DNA from: Streptomyces endocoffeicus
GTDB taxonomy: Bacteria > Actinomycetota > Actinomycetes > Streptomycetales > Streptomycetaceae
Direction of reading: 5' to 3'
Assembly (NCBI RefSeq): GCF_016741935.1
Contig: NZ_JAERRG010000010.1
Coordinates: 279,782 to 343,781 of the forward strand
DNA length: 64,000 bases
The position numbers and the translations under genes were made by a program. Below the pieces are notes generated by a model that saw only the letters and a list, made by a program, of their open reading frames with translations, made no database searches and was not told the DNA's origin. This document shows positions 47,360 to 56,781 of this stretch, in pieces; the stretch's first letter is position 1, and each line of letters opens with the position of its first letter.

Positions 47360-48592
47360 TCAGTCCACGTGCGCGTCCGCCGCCTCGACCTCGTCGCGGG
47401 TCACGCCCAGCAGGTACAGCACGGTGTCGAGGAACGGCACGTTCACGGCGGTGTGCGCGGCCTCCCGGACCACCGGCTTGGCGTTGAAGGCGACCCCCAG
47501 ACCGGCCGCGTTCAGCATGTCCAGGTCGTTCGCCCCGTCGCCGATCGCGACCGTCTGCACCAGCGGCACCCCCGCCTCGGCCGCGAAGCGCCGCAGCAGC
47601 CGGGCCTTGCCCGCCCGGTCCACCACCTCGCCGATCACCCGGCCGGTCAGCTTGCCGTCCACGACCTCCAGGGTGTTGGCGGAGGCGAAGTCCAGGCCAA
47701 GACGTTCCTTGAGGTCGTCGGTGACCTGCGTAAAGCCACCGGAGACCACGCCCACCTGATAGCCGAGCCGCTTCAGGGTGCGGATCAGCGTACGGGCGCC
47801 AGGGGTGAGCCGGACCTCGGCACGCACCTTCTCCACCACGGACTCGTCGATCCCCGCCAGCAGCGCGACCCGCGCGTGCAGCGACTGCTCGAAGTCCAGC
47901 TCACCGCGCATCGCCCGGGCCGTGACCTCGGCGACCTCGGCCTGACAGCCCGCATGCGCGGCGAAGAGCTCGATCACCTCGTCCTGGATCAGGGTGGAGT
48001 CCACGTCCATGACCACCAGCCGCTGCGCCCGGCGCTGCAGCCCCGACGCCACCACGGCCACATCGACGCCGATATCGGCGGCCTCGGTGGCCAGCGCGGT
48101 GCGCAGCGGTTCGGTCTCGGCGCCGGACACCTCGAACTCCACGGCCGTCACCGGATACTTCGCCAGCCGGAAGATCCGGTCGATATTGCCGCCGGTGCCG
48201 GTGATCCGGGAGGCGATGGCGGCCGTCGACTCGGCGGTCAGCGGATTACCCAGCACGGTGACGTGCGACCGGCCCGTGCCACGCGGCCGGTTGTCGCCCC
48301 GGCCGGAGATGATCTCGGCCTGGAGCCGCATCGACTCCGCCCAGCTGTGCACGGTGGCCCGCAGATCGCCCTCCGCTCCGTCGGCCTTGGGCGCCGTGAC
48401 CAGGACACACAGCACGATGCGGCCCCGGGTGACGACCTGCTCTATGTCGACTATGTGCACGCCGTAGGCGGCGAGGGTGTCGCAGAGCCCGGCGGTGATA
48501 CCGGGGCGGTCCTTGCCGAAGATCTTGACAAGGAGGGTCGGGACATCATCGTCCGGAACGGTGGTGACAGGGGGGATCCGCGATGCGCTCAT
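47360..48592 (-). CDS. serB: Phosphoserine phosphatase SerB with ACT domains
   Basis: A 410-aa protein from ATG 48592. The N-terminal half has two ACT-like domains (TLLVKIFGKDRPGITAGLCD, HVTVLGNPLTAESTAAIASR). The HAD phosphatase half has VMDVDSTLIQDEV (nucleophile Asp), VSGGFTQV and AIGDGANDLDML. It makes serine from phosphoserine; the ACT domains suggest amino-acid feedback. The length is usual for the actinobacterial type. Confidence 0.93.
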   Translation of the reverse strand: MSASRIPPVTTVPDDDVPTLLVKIFGKDRPGITAGLCDTLAAYGVHIVDIEQVVTRGRIVLCVLVTAPKADGAEGDLRATVHSWAESMRLQAEIISGRGDNRPRGTGRSHVTVLGNPLTAESTAAIASRITGTGGNIDRIFRLAKYPVTAVEFEVSGAETEPLRTALATEAADIGVDVAVVASGLQRRAQRLVVMDVDSTLIQDEVIELFAAHAGCQAEVAEVTARAMRGELDFEQSLHARVALLAGIDESVVEKVRAEVRLTPGARTLIRTLKRLGYQVGVVSGGFTQVTDDLKERLGLDFASANTLEVVDGKLTGRVIGEVVDRAGKARLLRRFAAEAGVPLVQTVAIGDGANDLDMLNAAGLGVAFNAKPVVREAAHTAVNVPFLDTVLYLLGVTRDEVEAADAHVD

Positions 48593-48716
48593 GGTCTTCC
48601 CACCGTATCCGGCTGTTCGCGCGGTGCGCGCGGCAGCCCGCACCGTGGACGGCCATCCGAGGCGGAACATTCATGTCCCGGTCGCCATGATGTCACCCCT
48701 CGCATGATCGGCGGCG

Positions 48717-50222
48717 TCATGCGCCACGCCCGCCGCCCTGCTCCCGGGGCCCGCCGTCGCCCTCGTCCGGCCGCGCGAGCGCCACCGCCCGGCGCCCCGC
48801 CGCCCCCGTCGCCCATGCCGCCAGCGCCCCGGCGGCCCCCGTCACCGCGCCCCACCCCGCGCCCAGCGCCAGCGCCGACGCGGCGTTCCCGTACAGCTCG
48901 ATCCCCGCCCCGAAGGCGTCGAAGCCGAGCACGGACAGGCTCGCCCCCGCCGAGACCCGGGTCACCCCCACCAGCAGCGGCAGCGCGAGCGCGGTCACCA
49001 CGGCCAGCCGCAGCGCACACCACCCCGCGAAGGCGAGCGGCCGGGAGCTCCCGGTGGGTGACGGCTGGGAGCTCCCGGTGGGTGACGGCTGGGAGCCCCC
49101 GGTGGGTGACGGCCGGGAGCCCCCCACGGGCGTACGGGCCGCCGTGAGTACCCCGGCGGCGAGCATCAGCAGCACACTCGCGACCACCAGCAGCCAGACC
49201 CGGCCGTCGAGCTCGGCCAGCCGCCCCACCGTGAGCCGCTCCCCGCCCGGCCCGGCGAGCAGCTCGTCCACCGGGTCGGGCAGCACCTGCCGCAGCGCAC
49301 CGCTCGCCCGGCCGTACCAGGGGACGAACAGCCCGAGCGGTACCCCGATCCAGACTCCGTTGGGCGCGCCGAGCAGCGCCGACCCGAGCACCAGCCCCGG
49401 ATGGTCGTCCCCGATCGCCGCGTAGATTCCGGCCACCAGGCCCGCGCCGACCGCGAGCAGCAGCACCCCGCACAGCGCGGACACCGCCGGCCGGACCGTG
49501 CGGTGCAGCGCCCGCGTACCGGGCGGCAGCGGGGTACGGCGCGAGGCGAGCAGCGCGAGCAGCAGGACGGCGACGACCCACACCACGCCGCCCAGCAGCG
49601 AGCGGCCGGGGACCACGGTGAAGCCGACGGACGCCTTGGCGCCGACGAGGTCGGACAGCCGGTCCGGCAGCAGCCCGCCGCCGATGTCCGCGATATCGCC
49701 CAGCTGCTCGGGGAGCCGGCTCAGCAGATCATGCTCGGCCTGCTCGGTGCCGAGGCCGCGGCGGACGAGCGTGGCGCCGTCGATCGTGACCGTATCGTTG
49801 CCCACCCAGGTCAGCCCGGCGAGCAGCAGCAGGAAGAGCAGGGCCACCAGGCCCGCCCGCGCCGCGAGTTCGGCCCGGCCGATCACCGCCCCCGCGCCCC
49901 GCAACGACCGTACGAACAGCCATCCCAGCAGCAGCGCGCCGACCAGACTCACCCCGAGTGGCGCGATATCGATGGCGGCGTGAGCCTGGGCCCCCTCCAG
50001 CCCGAAGACGCCCACATCGCCGGACGGAGTGACGGAACCGCCGACCGCCAGCACCGTCGCCGCGGCGGCCATCGGCCCGAGCGCGCCCGCCCCGTCCGCG
50101 CCGATCAGATGCAGACCGAGCGCGGCGATGCCGACCATGGCCAGGAACGCCCAGCTCACCGAGGCGATCGCGGCGAGCAGCGCGGGCCCCCAGGGCACTC
50201 GTACGCCGCCGCTCGCGCTCAT
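48717..50222 (-). CDS. Streptophobe-family membrane protein
   Basis: A 501-aa, very hydrophobic protein with about ten helices, matching the Streptomyces 'streptophobe' family of unknown function. Residues 371-400 are a repeated linker (GGSRPSPTGGSQPSPTGSSQ) encoded by 24-bp tandem repeats. ATG 50222 is clear. No operon partner is evident. Confidence 0.85.
   Translation of the reverse strand: MSASGGVRVPWGPALLAAIASVSWAFLAMVGIAALGLHLIGADGAGALGPMAAAATVLAVGGSVTPSGDVGVFGLEGAQAHAAIDIAPLGVSLVGALLLGWLFVRSLRGAGAVIGRAELAARAGLVALLFLLLLAGLTWVGNDTVTIDGATLVRRGLGTEQAEHDLLSRLPEQLGDIADIGGGLLPDRLSDLVGAKASVGFTVVPGRSLLGGVVWVVAVLLLALLASRRTPLPPGTRALHRTVRPAVSALCGVLLLAVGAGLVAGIYAAIGDDHPGLVLGSALLGAPNGVWIGVPLGLFVPWYGRASGALRQVLPDPVDELLAGPGGERLTVGRLAELDGRVWLLVVASVLLMLAAGVLTAARTPVGGSRPSPTGGSQPSPTGSSQPSPTGSSRPLAFAGWCALRLAVVTALALPLLVGVTRVSAGASLSVLGFDAFGAGIELYGNAASALALGAGWGAVTGAAGALAAWATGAAGRRAVALARPDEGDGGPREQGGGRGA
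49036..49135. repeat. 24-bp tandem repeat in streptophobe gene
   Basis: About four imperfect copies of GGGAGCTCCCGGTGGGTGAC plus four bases, in frame, encoding the Gly-Ser-Pro-Thr linker. Confidence 0.88.
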
Positions 50223-50446
50223 ACCGCCGACCCCCCGATCGTCGCGAGTTGCCCGGATAAACCATGATCCGCACTATCCGTGAGCGCTTACCACTTTCCG
50301 AGGGCCTTTCGGATGAGTCAATGACGCCCGAGATGCGGTCTTGTCAAAACCCGACTTCCGGTGAAGGGACTGAGCCTGAAATAGTTCCTCACGATGTTCG
50401 CCATCCCTAGACTCCCTGTGTCAGGGGGTAACTCGGGGGACAACTA

Positions 50447-53176
50447 GTGGGGCGCGGAGTGCCGGAACTCGTACTGGAATTGAACGGACAGACCTGGACA
50501 CTTGATCCATCCAGGTCGTACAGCCTGGGGCGTGACCCGCAGGGCGACATGGTGCTGGACGACGCCAGGGTCTCCTGGCGACATGCCACGGTGCGCTGGG
50601 GTGGGCGCAGTTGGATCATTGAGGATCAGGGTTCCACCAACGGCACCTATGTGCAGGGCCAGAGAATTCAACAGGTGGAAATCGGCCCTGGTTCGGCCGT
50701 CCATCTCGGCAATGCCACCGATGGCCCCCGGCTCAGCGTCTCCGGCGGCGGTGCCCCCTCGGGCGGTGCGCCCTCGATGGGTGCCGCGGGTGCCGCGGGC
50801 GCGTACGGCCAGCAGGCGGCGATGGGCATGCCCCAGCAGGGCCAGCAGGCTCACCAGGGCCAGCAGCCCCCCGCCCAGCAGCAGCCGCAGCAGCCCGGCC
50901 CCGGCGGCTGGCCGCAGCAGGGCGGACAGCCGCCCCAAGGGCAGCCGCAGGCGCAGCCCCAGGGGCAGCCCCAAGGCTGGCAGCAGCAGCCCCAGGCCCC
51001 GCACCAGCAGCAGCCGTTCATCCCGCAGCAGCAGGCGCCCCATCAGCAGCCGCAGCAGCAGGCCCCCCAGCCGCACCAGCAGCAGCCCCAGGCCCCGCAG
51101 AGCAACCTCGCGCAGAGCGGCCCCGGCGCCGGTCCCTCCGGCCCGGCCGGCACCGCGACCGCCCAGGGCGATCGCAGCCCGACCACCTTCCACCAGCTGG
51201 CCGCCGGCCGGGTGATGCGCATCGGTCGTGCGCTGGAGAACGAGCTGGTCGTCTCCGATCTGCAGGTCTCGCGCCACCACGCCGAGTTCCAGGCGCTGCC
51301 CGACGGCCGCTTCGAGATACGTGACCTCGGCAGCCACAACGGCACCTATGTCAACGGTCAGCCGGTCCGGCAGCAGATCATCGGCCCCGCCGACACCGTC
51401 GGCGTCGGTCACTCCACCTTCCGGCTGGTCGGCGACCGCCTCGAGGAGTTCGTCGACACCGGTGCGGTCTCCTTCTCGGCCCGCCATCTGACGGTGACGG
51501 TCGACGGCGGCAAGCAGATCCTCAAGGACGTCTCCTTCGGCGTCCCGGAGAAGTCCCTCGTCGCGGTCATCGGCCCGTCCGGCTCCGGCAAGTCCACGCT
51601 GCTCAAGGCGCTCACCGGTTACCGCCCGGCCAACGAGGGCGATGTCCTCTACGACAACCGGAACCTCTACAAGCAGTTCGCCGAGCTGCGCCAGCGCATC
51701 GGTCTGGTGCCCCAGGACGACATCCTCCACAAGGAGCTGACCGTCCAGAAGGCCCTGCGCTACGCCGCCAAGCTCCGCTTCCCCGGTGACACCGCCGAGG
51801 CCGAGCGCGAGGCCCGGATCGACGAGGTACTGCGCGAGCTCAAGCTGGACATCCACCGGGAGAAGAAGGTCACCGCCCTCTCCGGCGGTCAGCGCAAGCG
51901 GGTCTCGGTCGCGCTGGAGCTGCTCACCAAGCCGTCGCTGATCTTCCTGGACGAGCCGACCTCCGGTCTCGACCCGGGCATGGACCGCGATGTCATGCAG
52001 CTGCTGCGCGGTCTGGCCGACGACGGCCGTACGGTGCTGGTGGTCACCCACTCGGTCGCCGAGCTCGCGCTGTGCGACAAGCTCCTGGTGATGGCGCCGG
52101 GCGGCTCGGTGGCGTACTTCGGCCCGCCGGACGAGGCGCTCAACTTCTTCGGCTACAGCAGCTGGGCGGATGTCTTCTCGGCGTTCGAGAACTACCGCGA
52201 CTACGACTGGGCGGGCCGCTGGCGCGGTTCGCAGCACTACCAGATGTACGCCGCGGACCTGGACTCCGTCGCCCCGCAGTCCGTCCATGTCCAGGCGCCG
52301 CCGACCCGGATGCAGAAGCCACAGAGCTGGGGTTCGCAGCTGTGGACGCTGATCCGCCGCTATCTGTCGGTGATCGGCTCCGACAAGGGCTTCATGGGGC
52401 TGATGGTGATCCTGCCCGCCGTGCTGGGGGCGGTGAGCGTCGTCATCCCGGCGAAGTTCGGCCTTCAGCTGGCCCCGAAGGGCAGTTTCAACCAGGCCGC
52501 CGGGACGGTGTTGCTGATCCTTGTGGTCGGTATGTGCTTTACCGGCGCGGCCAATTCCGTACGAGAACTGATCAAGGAACGGGTCATCTACGAACGGGAA
52601 CGGGCGGTCGGCCTGTCCCGCTCCGCGTATCTGATGTCCAAGGTGATCGTGCTCGGCGTGATCACCGCATGCCAGGGCGTCATCATCTCCGCCATCGGTC
52701 TCTCGACGCGCAAGCTGCCCGAAGAGGGCCTGCTGATGCCGCCGGCCGCCGAACTCTGCGTGGCCGTCATCGCGATCGGCTTCACCTCGATGATGGTGGG
52801 CCTGGTCATCTCGTCCCTGGTGAAGACCGCCGAGAAGACCATGCCGCTGCTGGTCATGTTCGCGATCATCCAGGTGGTCTTCACCGGTGTGCTGTTCAAG
52901 ATCTTCGGATCGCCGGGTGTGGAGCAGTTCGCGTGGCTGATGCCGTCCCGCTGGGCGATCGGCGCGGCCGGTGCCACGCTGGACCTCGGCCCGGGCGTCG
53001 GTCACATGATGGCGCCGTGGGACAGCAAGAAGCCCCTGGACACCGACCCGTTGTGGGAGCACACCACCACCCAGTGGGGCATCGACATGGTCGCGCTGAT
53101 CGTCCTGGGCATCGTGTGCGGCATCACGGTCGCACGGCTGCTGCGCCGCCATGAGCCGGAGGTCATGCGCAAGTAG
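50447..53176 (+). CDS. Double-FHA ABC transporter (ATPase plus permease)
   Basis: A 909-aa protein with two FHA domains (about residues 20-90, SLGRDPQGDMVLDDARVSWR; and about 245-325, RIGRALENELVVSDLQVSRH) joined by a Gln/Pro-rich linker of some 130 residues. An ABC ATPase follows (Walker A GPSGSGKST, signature SGGQRKR, Walker B LIFLDEP), then six membrane helices. FHA domains bind phosphothreonine, so control by a Ser/Thr kinase is likely. Substrate unknown. GTG 50447 has GGGGGA upstream; GTG 50459 is possible. Confidence 0.93.
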   Translation: MGRGVPELVLELNGQTWTLDPSRSYSLGRDPQGDMVLDDARVSWRHATVRWGGRSWIIEDQGSTNGTYVQGQRIQQVEIGPGSAVHLGNATDGPRLSVSGGGAPSGGAPSMGAAGAAGAYGQQAAMGMPQQGQQAHQGQQPPAQQQPQQPGPGGWPQQGGQPPQGQPQAQPQGQPQGWQQQPQAPHQQQPFIPQQQAPHQQPQQQAPQPHQQQPQAPQSNLAQSGPGAGPSGPAGTATAQGDRSPTTFHQLAAGRVMRIGRALENELVVSDLQVSRHHAEFQALPDGRFEIRDLGSHNGTYVNGQPVRQQIIGPADTVGVGHSTFRLVGDRLEEFVDTGAVSFSARHLTVTVDGGKQILKDVSFGVPEKSLVAVIGPSGSGKSTLLKALTGYRPANEGDVLYDNRNLYKQFAELRQRIGLVPQDDILHKELTVQKALRYAAKLRFPGDTAEAEREARIDEVLRELKLDIHREKKVTALSGGQRKRVSVALELLTKPSLIFLDEPTSGLDPGMDRDVMQLLRGLADDGRTVLVVTHSVAELALCDKLLVMAPGGSVAYFGPPDEALNFFGYSSWADVFSAFENYRDYDWAGRWRGSQHYQMYAADLDSVAPQSVHVQAPPTRMQKPQSWGSQLWTLIRRYLSVIGSDKGFMGLMVILPAVLGAVSVVIPAKFGLQLAPKGSFNQAAGTVLLILVVGMCFTGAANSVRELIKERVIYERERAVGLSRSAYLMSKVIVLGVITACQGVIISAIGLSTRKLPEEGLLMPPAAELCVAVIAIGFTSMMVGLVISSLVKTAEKTMPLLVMFAIIQVVFTGVLFKIFGSPGVEQFAWLMPSRWAIGAAGATLDLGPGVGHMMAPWDSKKPLDTDPLWEHTTTQWGIDMVALIVLGIVCGITVARLLRRHEPEVMRK

Positions 53177-53193
53177 CCGCGAAAAGCACGGCT

Positions 53194-53249
53194 ACGCCGA
53201 AGGGCGGCGGCACCCCTCGCACACAGGGGGTGCCGTCGCCCTTCGGCGT
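53194..53249 (+). terminator. Long hairpin after FHA-ABC gene
   Basis: Arms of about 22 bp (CGCCGAAGGGCGGCGGCACC and its complement, one mismatch) between convergent genes. It can end both messages. Confidence 0.9.
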
Positions 53250-53282
53250 CGGAACGCCGGGTTCTTGATGGGCCCTTCAGGC

Positions 53283-54053
53283 TCAGTACGGGCCGTTCAC
53301 GTTGTCCATGGAGCCGTACCGGTCGGCGGCGTAGTTGCAGGCGGCGGTGATGTTCGCGACCGGGTCGTAGGCGTCCCAGGCGGTGCCCTCGACGTGGTAG
53401 GCCTGGAAGGTCGGGGCTATTACCTGGAGCAGGCCCTTGGAGGGCACGCCGTTCTGGGCGTTGATGTCCCAGTTGTTGATGGCGCGCGGGTCGCCGCCGG
53501 ACTCCCGGATGATGTTGCGGCGGATGCCCTCGTAGGAGCCGGGGATGCCCTTCTTCTTCATGATGTCGAGGGATTCGCGGATCCAGCCGTCGAGGTTGTC
53601 CGGGTAGGTCTTCTTCTGGACGGCGACCGTCTCGATACGCGTGGCGGAGCGGCTCGCGGCCTGCTTGACGGCGCGCTCCTTGGCGGCCTTGGCCTCGGCG
53701 GCCTTCTTCGCGGCGGCCTCTTCCGCCGCCTTCTTCGCGGCGGCTTCCTCCGCTGCCTTCTTCTTCGCGGCGGCCTCTTCCGCTGCCTTCTTGGCCGCCT
53801 CTTCCTTGGCCTGCTTGGAGGCGAGGGCGGACTGCTTCACCAGGACCTCGTGGTGGGCCTGGGCGTCGGCCTTCTGCGAGGTGAGGGCGACCGGCTTGTT
53901 CGGCAGGTCCTGGGCCGTGGTCTTGGCGCTGGCGTCACCACCGGGGACGACGGCGAAGGCTATGGCGGCCGCACCGGCGGCTGCGATTCCGGCGGCGGAG
54001 TACTTGTGCGTCTTGTTGAGACGGCTGTAACCGGGGATTTTGGGCAGGGGCAT
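53283..54053 (-). CDS. Secreted transglycosylase-SLT protein with Ala/Lys coiled coil
   Basis: A 256-aa protein from ATG 54053. It has an N-terminal hydrophobic export segment (AAGIAAAGAAAIAFAVVPGG) and a highly charged Ala/Lys/Glu coiled coil (about residues 80-135, AAKKAAEEAAAKKKAAEEAA). A C-terminal lytic transglycosylase domain has RNIIRESGGDPRAIN (catalytic Glu) and SKGLLQVIAPTFQAY. It cleaves peptidoglycan during growth or germination. A structured inverted repeat lies upstream, but I see no c-di-AMP riboswitch. Confidence 0.9.
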   Translation of the reverse strand: MPLPKIPGYSRLNKTHKYSAAGIAAAGAAAIAFAVVPGGDASAKTTAQDLPNKPVALTSQKADAQAHHEVLVKQSALASKQAKEEAAKKAAEEAAAKKKAAEEAAAKKAAEEAAAKKAAEAKAAKERAVKQAASRSATRIETVAVQKKTYPDNLDGWIRESLDIMKKKGIPGSYEGIRRNIIRESGGDPRAINNWDINAQNGVPSKGLLQVIAPTFQAYHVEGTAWDAYDPVANITAACNYAADRYGSMDNVNGPY

Positions 54054-54492
54054 GGCGGAGTAGACCTCTTCCAATCGCTTGAGTCGCAGGCCATATCGGC
54101 GCGCAGAGCGCCGTTCCTGGATCTACGGCGCCGTGCGACTGGGTGAAATTCTTAGCTGCCGCAAAAAGTTGTCGCAAAGGCGTGACATACGATGCTGCTT
54201 AGTGGATAAGTAGGCCGCTCATGCCCACGCGGACGGCCGTCATCCCCGCTCAGTCGCCTATGAAACGTCCACTAAGCGCGTTCGTACGTGATTTCGGTCG
54301 TGTGTCCGGGCTCACATCGCGGAGCTTCTCATATTGCGCGCTGTGCCCACGCAAATGCTCAGGGTGTTTGTTTTTTCCACCCCTGTAACAGCCCCTTTGG
54401 GGGCCTCGTGTGCGCCGTTCGACCTAGGGCTCAGGTCTTATCGGGTGGCCGCCGACCGGCCGATATGCCCACGGATGGCGGTGGGTACGGTA
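54054..54492. other. Divergent regulatory region with inverted repeat
   Basis: There is no gene in 440 bases. Near the transglycosylase there is GGCGCGCAGAGCGCCG. GCTTAGTGGA (54197-54206) and TCCACTAAGC (54268-54277) are perfect 10-bp arms. TAGGC/GCCTA and GACGGCCGTC lie within. Moderately AT-rich stretches around 54150-54190 and 54360-54400 may hold promoters. Confidence 0.6.
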
Positions 54493-55656
54493 ATGCCCAT
54501 GACGAAAGGACGGGGTGGCGGAGCCGAGGCCGGGCTGAGCCGGGTGAGCGCGGCGCTGCTCGCCATGAGCCGACATCTGGAAGTCCGTGATGTCCTAAAG
54601 ACCATCGTTGTGTCCGCCCGTGAGCTGCTCGATGCGGAGTATGCCGCTCTGGGGGTTCCGGATGATCACGGGGGTTTCGCCCAGTTCGTAGTAGATGGGG
54701 TCAGTGAGGAGCAGTGGCGGGCCATCGGACCGCTGCCTCGGCAGCACGGCATTCTCGCCGCGATGCTCAAGGACGCCACTCCGCAGCGACTCGCCGATGT
54801 GCGGCTGGATGACCGTTTTGAGGGATGGCCATCAGCTCATCCCGTTATGTCGGATTTCTTGGGACTTCCCATTGCCGACGGCGATGAAGTTCTCGGCGCG
54901 GTATTCCTCGCCAACAAGCGATGTCCCAAGCCCGAGGGTGGCTGCGGTTTCACCGCCGAGGACGAGGAACTGCTGTCCATCCTGGCCCAGCACGCGGCCA
55001 TCGCCCTGACCAACGCCCGGCTCTACGAGCGCAGTCGCGAGCTCACCATCGCCGGGGAGCGGGCCAGGCTCGCCCATGAGCTGCACGACGCGGTCTCCCA
55101 GAAGCTCTTCTCGCTGCGGCTGACCGCCCAGGCGGCCACGGCCCTGGTGGACCGCGACCCCGGCCGCGCCAAGGACGAGCTCCAGCAAATCGCGCTGCTC
55201 GCCGCCGAGGCCGCCGACGAACTGCGCTCCGCCGTCGTGGAGCTGCGCCCCGCCGCCCTCGACGAGGACGGCCTCGTGGCGACCCTCAGGACCCAGGTGC
55301 AGGTGCTCGACCGGGCGCACTCGGCCCATGTCACCTTCGCCTGTCACGGCGTACGGGCGCTGCCCGCCGCCCAGGAGGAGGCCGTGCTGCGGGTGGCCCA
55401 GGAGGCCCTGCACAACGCGCTGCGCCACGCCGACGCGCGGCAGGTGGACGTCACCCTCGCCCGGCGCGGCCAGGGCGCCCGGCTCCGCGTCGCCGACGAC
55501 GGCAGGGGATTCGACCCCTCGGCCGTACGGCGCGCCGGGCACCACCTCGGGCTGGTGTCGATGCGGTACCGGGCCGGCGGCGTCGGCGGCGGTCTGACGG
55601 TGGAGTCGGCGCCCGGCAAGGGCACCGTGATCGAGATGGAGGTGCCCGGTGGCTGA
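54493..55656 (+). CDS. GAF-domain sensor histidine kinase
   Basis: A 387-aa soluble kinase from ATG 54493 (ATG 54475 and 54499 are alternatives). A GAF domain (about 20-175) is followed by HisKA_3 with RARLAHELHDAVSQKLFSLR and a HATPase with EALHNALRHADARQV and DDGRGFD. It resembles DevS/NarL-type kinases that sense redox or ligands; no haem-binding motif is obvious. It overlaps the regulator gene by eight bases. Confidence 0.92.
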   Translation: MPMTKGRGGGAEAGLSRVSAALLAMSRHLEVRDVLKTIVVSARELLDAEYAALGVPDDHGGFAQFVVDGVSEEQWRAIGPLPRQHGILAAMLKDATPQRLADVRLDDRFEGWPSAHPVMSDFLGLPIADGDEVLGAVFLANKRCPKPEGGCGFTAEDEELLSILAQHAAIALTNARLYERSRELTIAGERARLAHELHDAVSQKLFSLRLTAQAATALVDRDPGRAKDELQQIALLAAEAADELRSAVVELRPAALDEDGLVATLRTQVQVLDRAHSAHVTFACHGVRALPAAQEEAVLRVAQEALHNALRHADARQVDVTLARRGQGARLRVADDGRGFDPSAVRRAGHHLGLVSMRYRAGGVGGGLTVESAPGKGTVIEMEVPGG

Positions 55657-56293
55657 CCCGGGACGGATTCGGGTGCTGCTCGTCGACGACCATCAGGTGG
55701 TCCGGCGCGGCCTGCGGACCTTCCTCGAGGTCCAGGACGACATCGAGGTGGTCGGGGAGGCGTCGGACGGCGAGGAGGGCGTCGCCCGCGCCGAGGAGCT
55801 GCGCCCCGACGTCGTCCTCATGGACGTGAAGATGCCCGGCCTGGACGGGATCGAGGCGCTGCGCACCCTGCGCGACCTCGACAACCCCGCCCGGGTGCTG
55901 GTGGTGACGAGCTTCACCGAGAAGCGCACCGTGGTCCCCGCCCTGCGCGCGGGCGCCGCGGGCTATGTCTACAAGGACGTGGACCCCGAGGCGCTGGCCC
56001 GCGCCATCCGGTCCGTCCACTCCGGGCATGTGCTGCTCCAGTCCGAGGTGGCCCTCGCGCTGCTCTCCCAGGAGGACGGCGGCGGCCAGGGGCGCGGCGG
56101 GTCGCTCACCGAGCGCGAACGCGAAGTGCTGGCGCTGATCGCGGACGGCCGGTCCAACCGGGAGATCGCCCGTGCGCTGGTGCTATCCGAAAAGACCGTA
56201 AAAACCCATGTGTCCAACATTCTTATGAAATTGGATCTGGCCGATCGCACTCAGGCCGCCCTATGGGCGGTACGGCACGGGATCGGAGCATGA
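55649..56293 (+). CDS. NarL/FixJ-type response regulator
   Basis: A 214-aa protein from GTG 55649. The receiver has VLLVDDHQVV and the acceptor Asp in VLMDVKMPGLDG (about residue 54). A LuxR HTH is at the end (LTEREREVLALIADGRSNRE, then SEKTVKTHVSNIL). It is the partner of the overlapping GAF kinase and a candidate regulator of the chaplin gene that follows on the same strand. Confidence 0.94.
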   Translation: MADPGRIRVLLVDDHQVVRRGLRTFLEVQDDIEVVGEASDGEEGVARAEELRPDVVLMDVKMPGLDGIEALRTLRDLDNPARVLVVTSFTEKRTVVPALRAGAAGYVYKDVDPEALARAIRSVHSGHVLLQSEVALALLSQEDGGGQGRGGSLTEREREVLALIADGRSNREIARALVLSEKTVKTHVSNILMKLDLADRTQAALWAVRHGIGA

Positions 56294-56431
56294 ACAGCGT
56301 TTCTCCGTGAAATCACACCAACGTGTGGCGATCACTCGAACAGCGCAACTCGCCATCGGCCGGGCCGTTCTTCACGGCGTACCGCGGCGTACCGCCGCGG
56401 TGATGCGCTGATGAATGAAGGGTCTTGAGAA

Positions 56432-56671
56432 GTGAAGAACATCAAGAGGTTCGCTGCCCTCACGATCGTGGCCGGCGGACTCGCCGTCGCCGGTGCCGGT
56501 GTCGCCTCCGCCCAGGGCCCCCAGGCCGACGGTGGGGCGATGACGTCCCCGGGTGTCGTTTCCGGCAACAACATTCAGGCGCCCGTCCACGTGCCCGTGA
56601 ACGCTTGCAGCAACACCATCTCGGTCATCGGGGCCATGAACCCGGCGTACGGCGTCCCCTGCGGCCGCTGA
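56432..56671 (+). CDS. Short chaplin (surface amyloid protein)
   Basis: A 79-aa protein from GTG 56432 with a signal peptide (RFAALTIVAGGLAVAGAGVA) and a single chaplin domain (SPGVVSGNNIQAPVHVPVNA, then CSNTISVIGAMNPAYGVPCG). Two Cys are present, as in most chaplins. Chaplins coat aerial hyphae and spores with hydrophobic fibrils. No cell-wall sorting signal is present, so it is of the short, secreted type. Confidence 0.92.
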   Translation: MKNIKRFAALTIVAGGLAVAGAGVASAQGPQADGGAMTSPGVVSGNNIQAPVHVPVNACSNTISVIGAMNPAYGVPCGR

Positions 56672-56781
56672 CCGCCCCCCTGGCGGATATCCCGACGCAC
56701 CACCGGCCGGCCCCGGAGGCACCCGCCTCCGGGGCCGGCCCCATGTCGGCCTCCGAGCCCCGCGACATCCCCCCCGTGGTG

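Noticed and set aside
54054..54492. c-di-AMP (ydaO-type) riboswitch before the transglycosylase
   Set aside because: The conserved core of that riboswitch was not visible; only an unrelated inverted repeat is seen.
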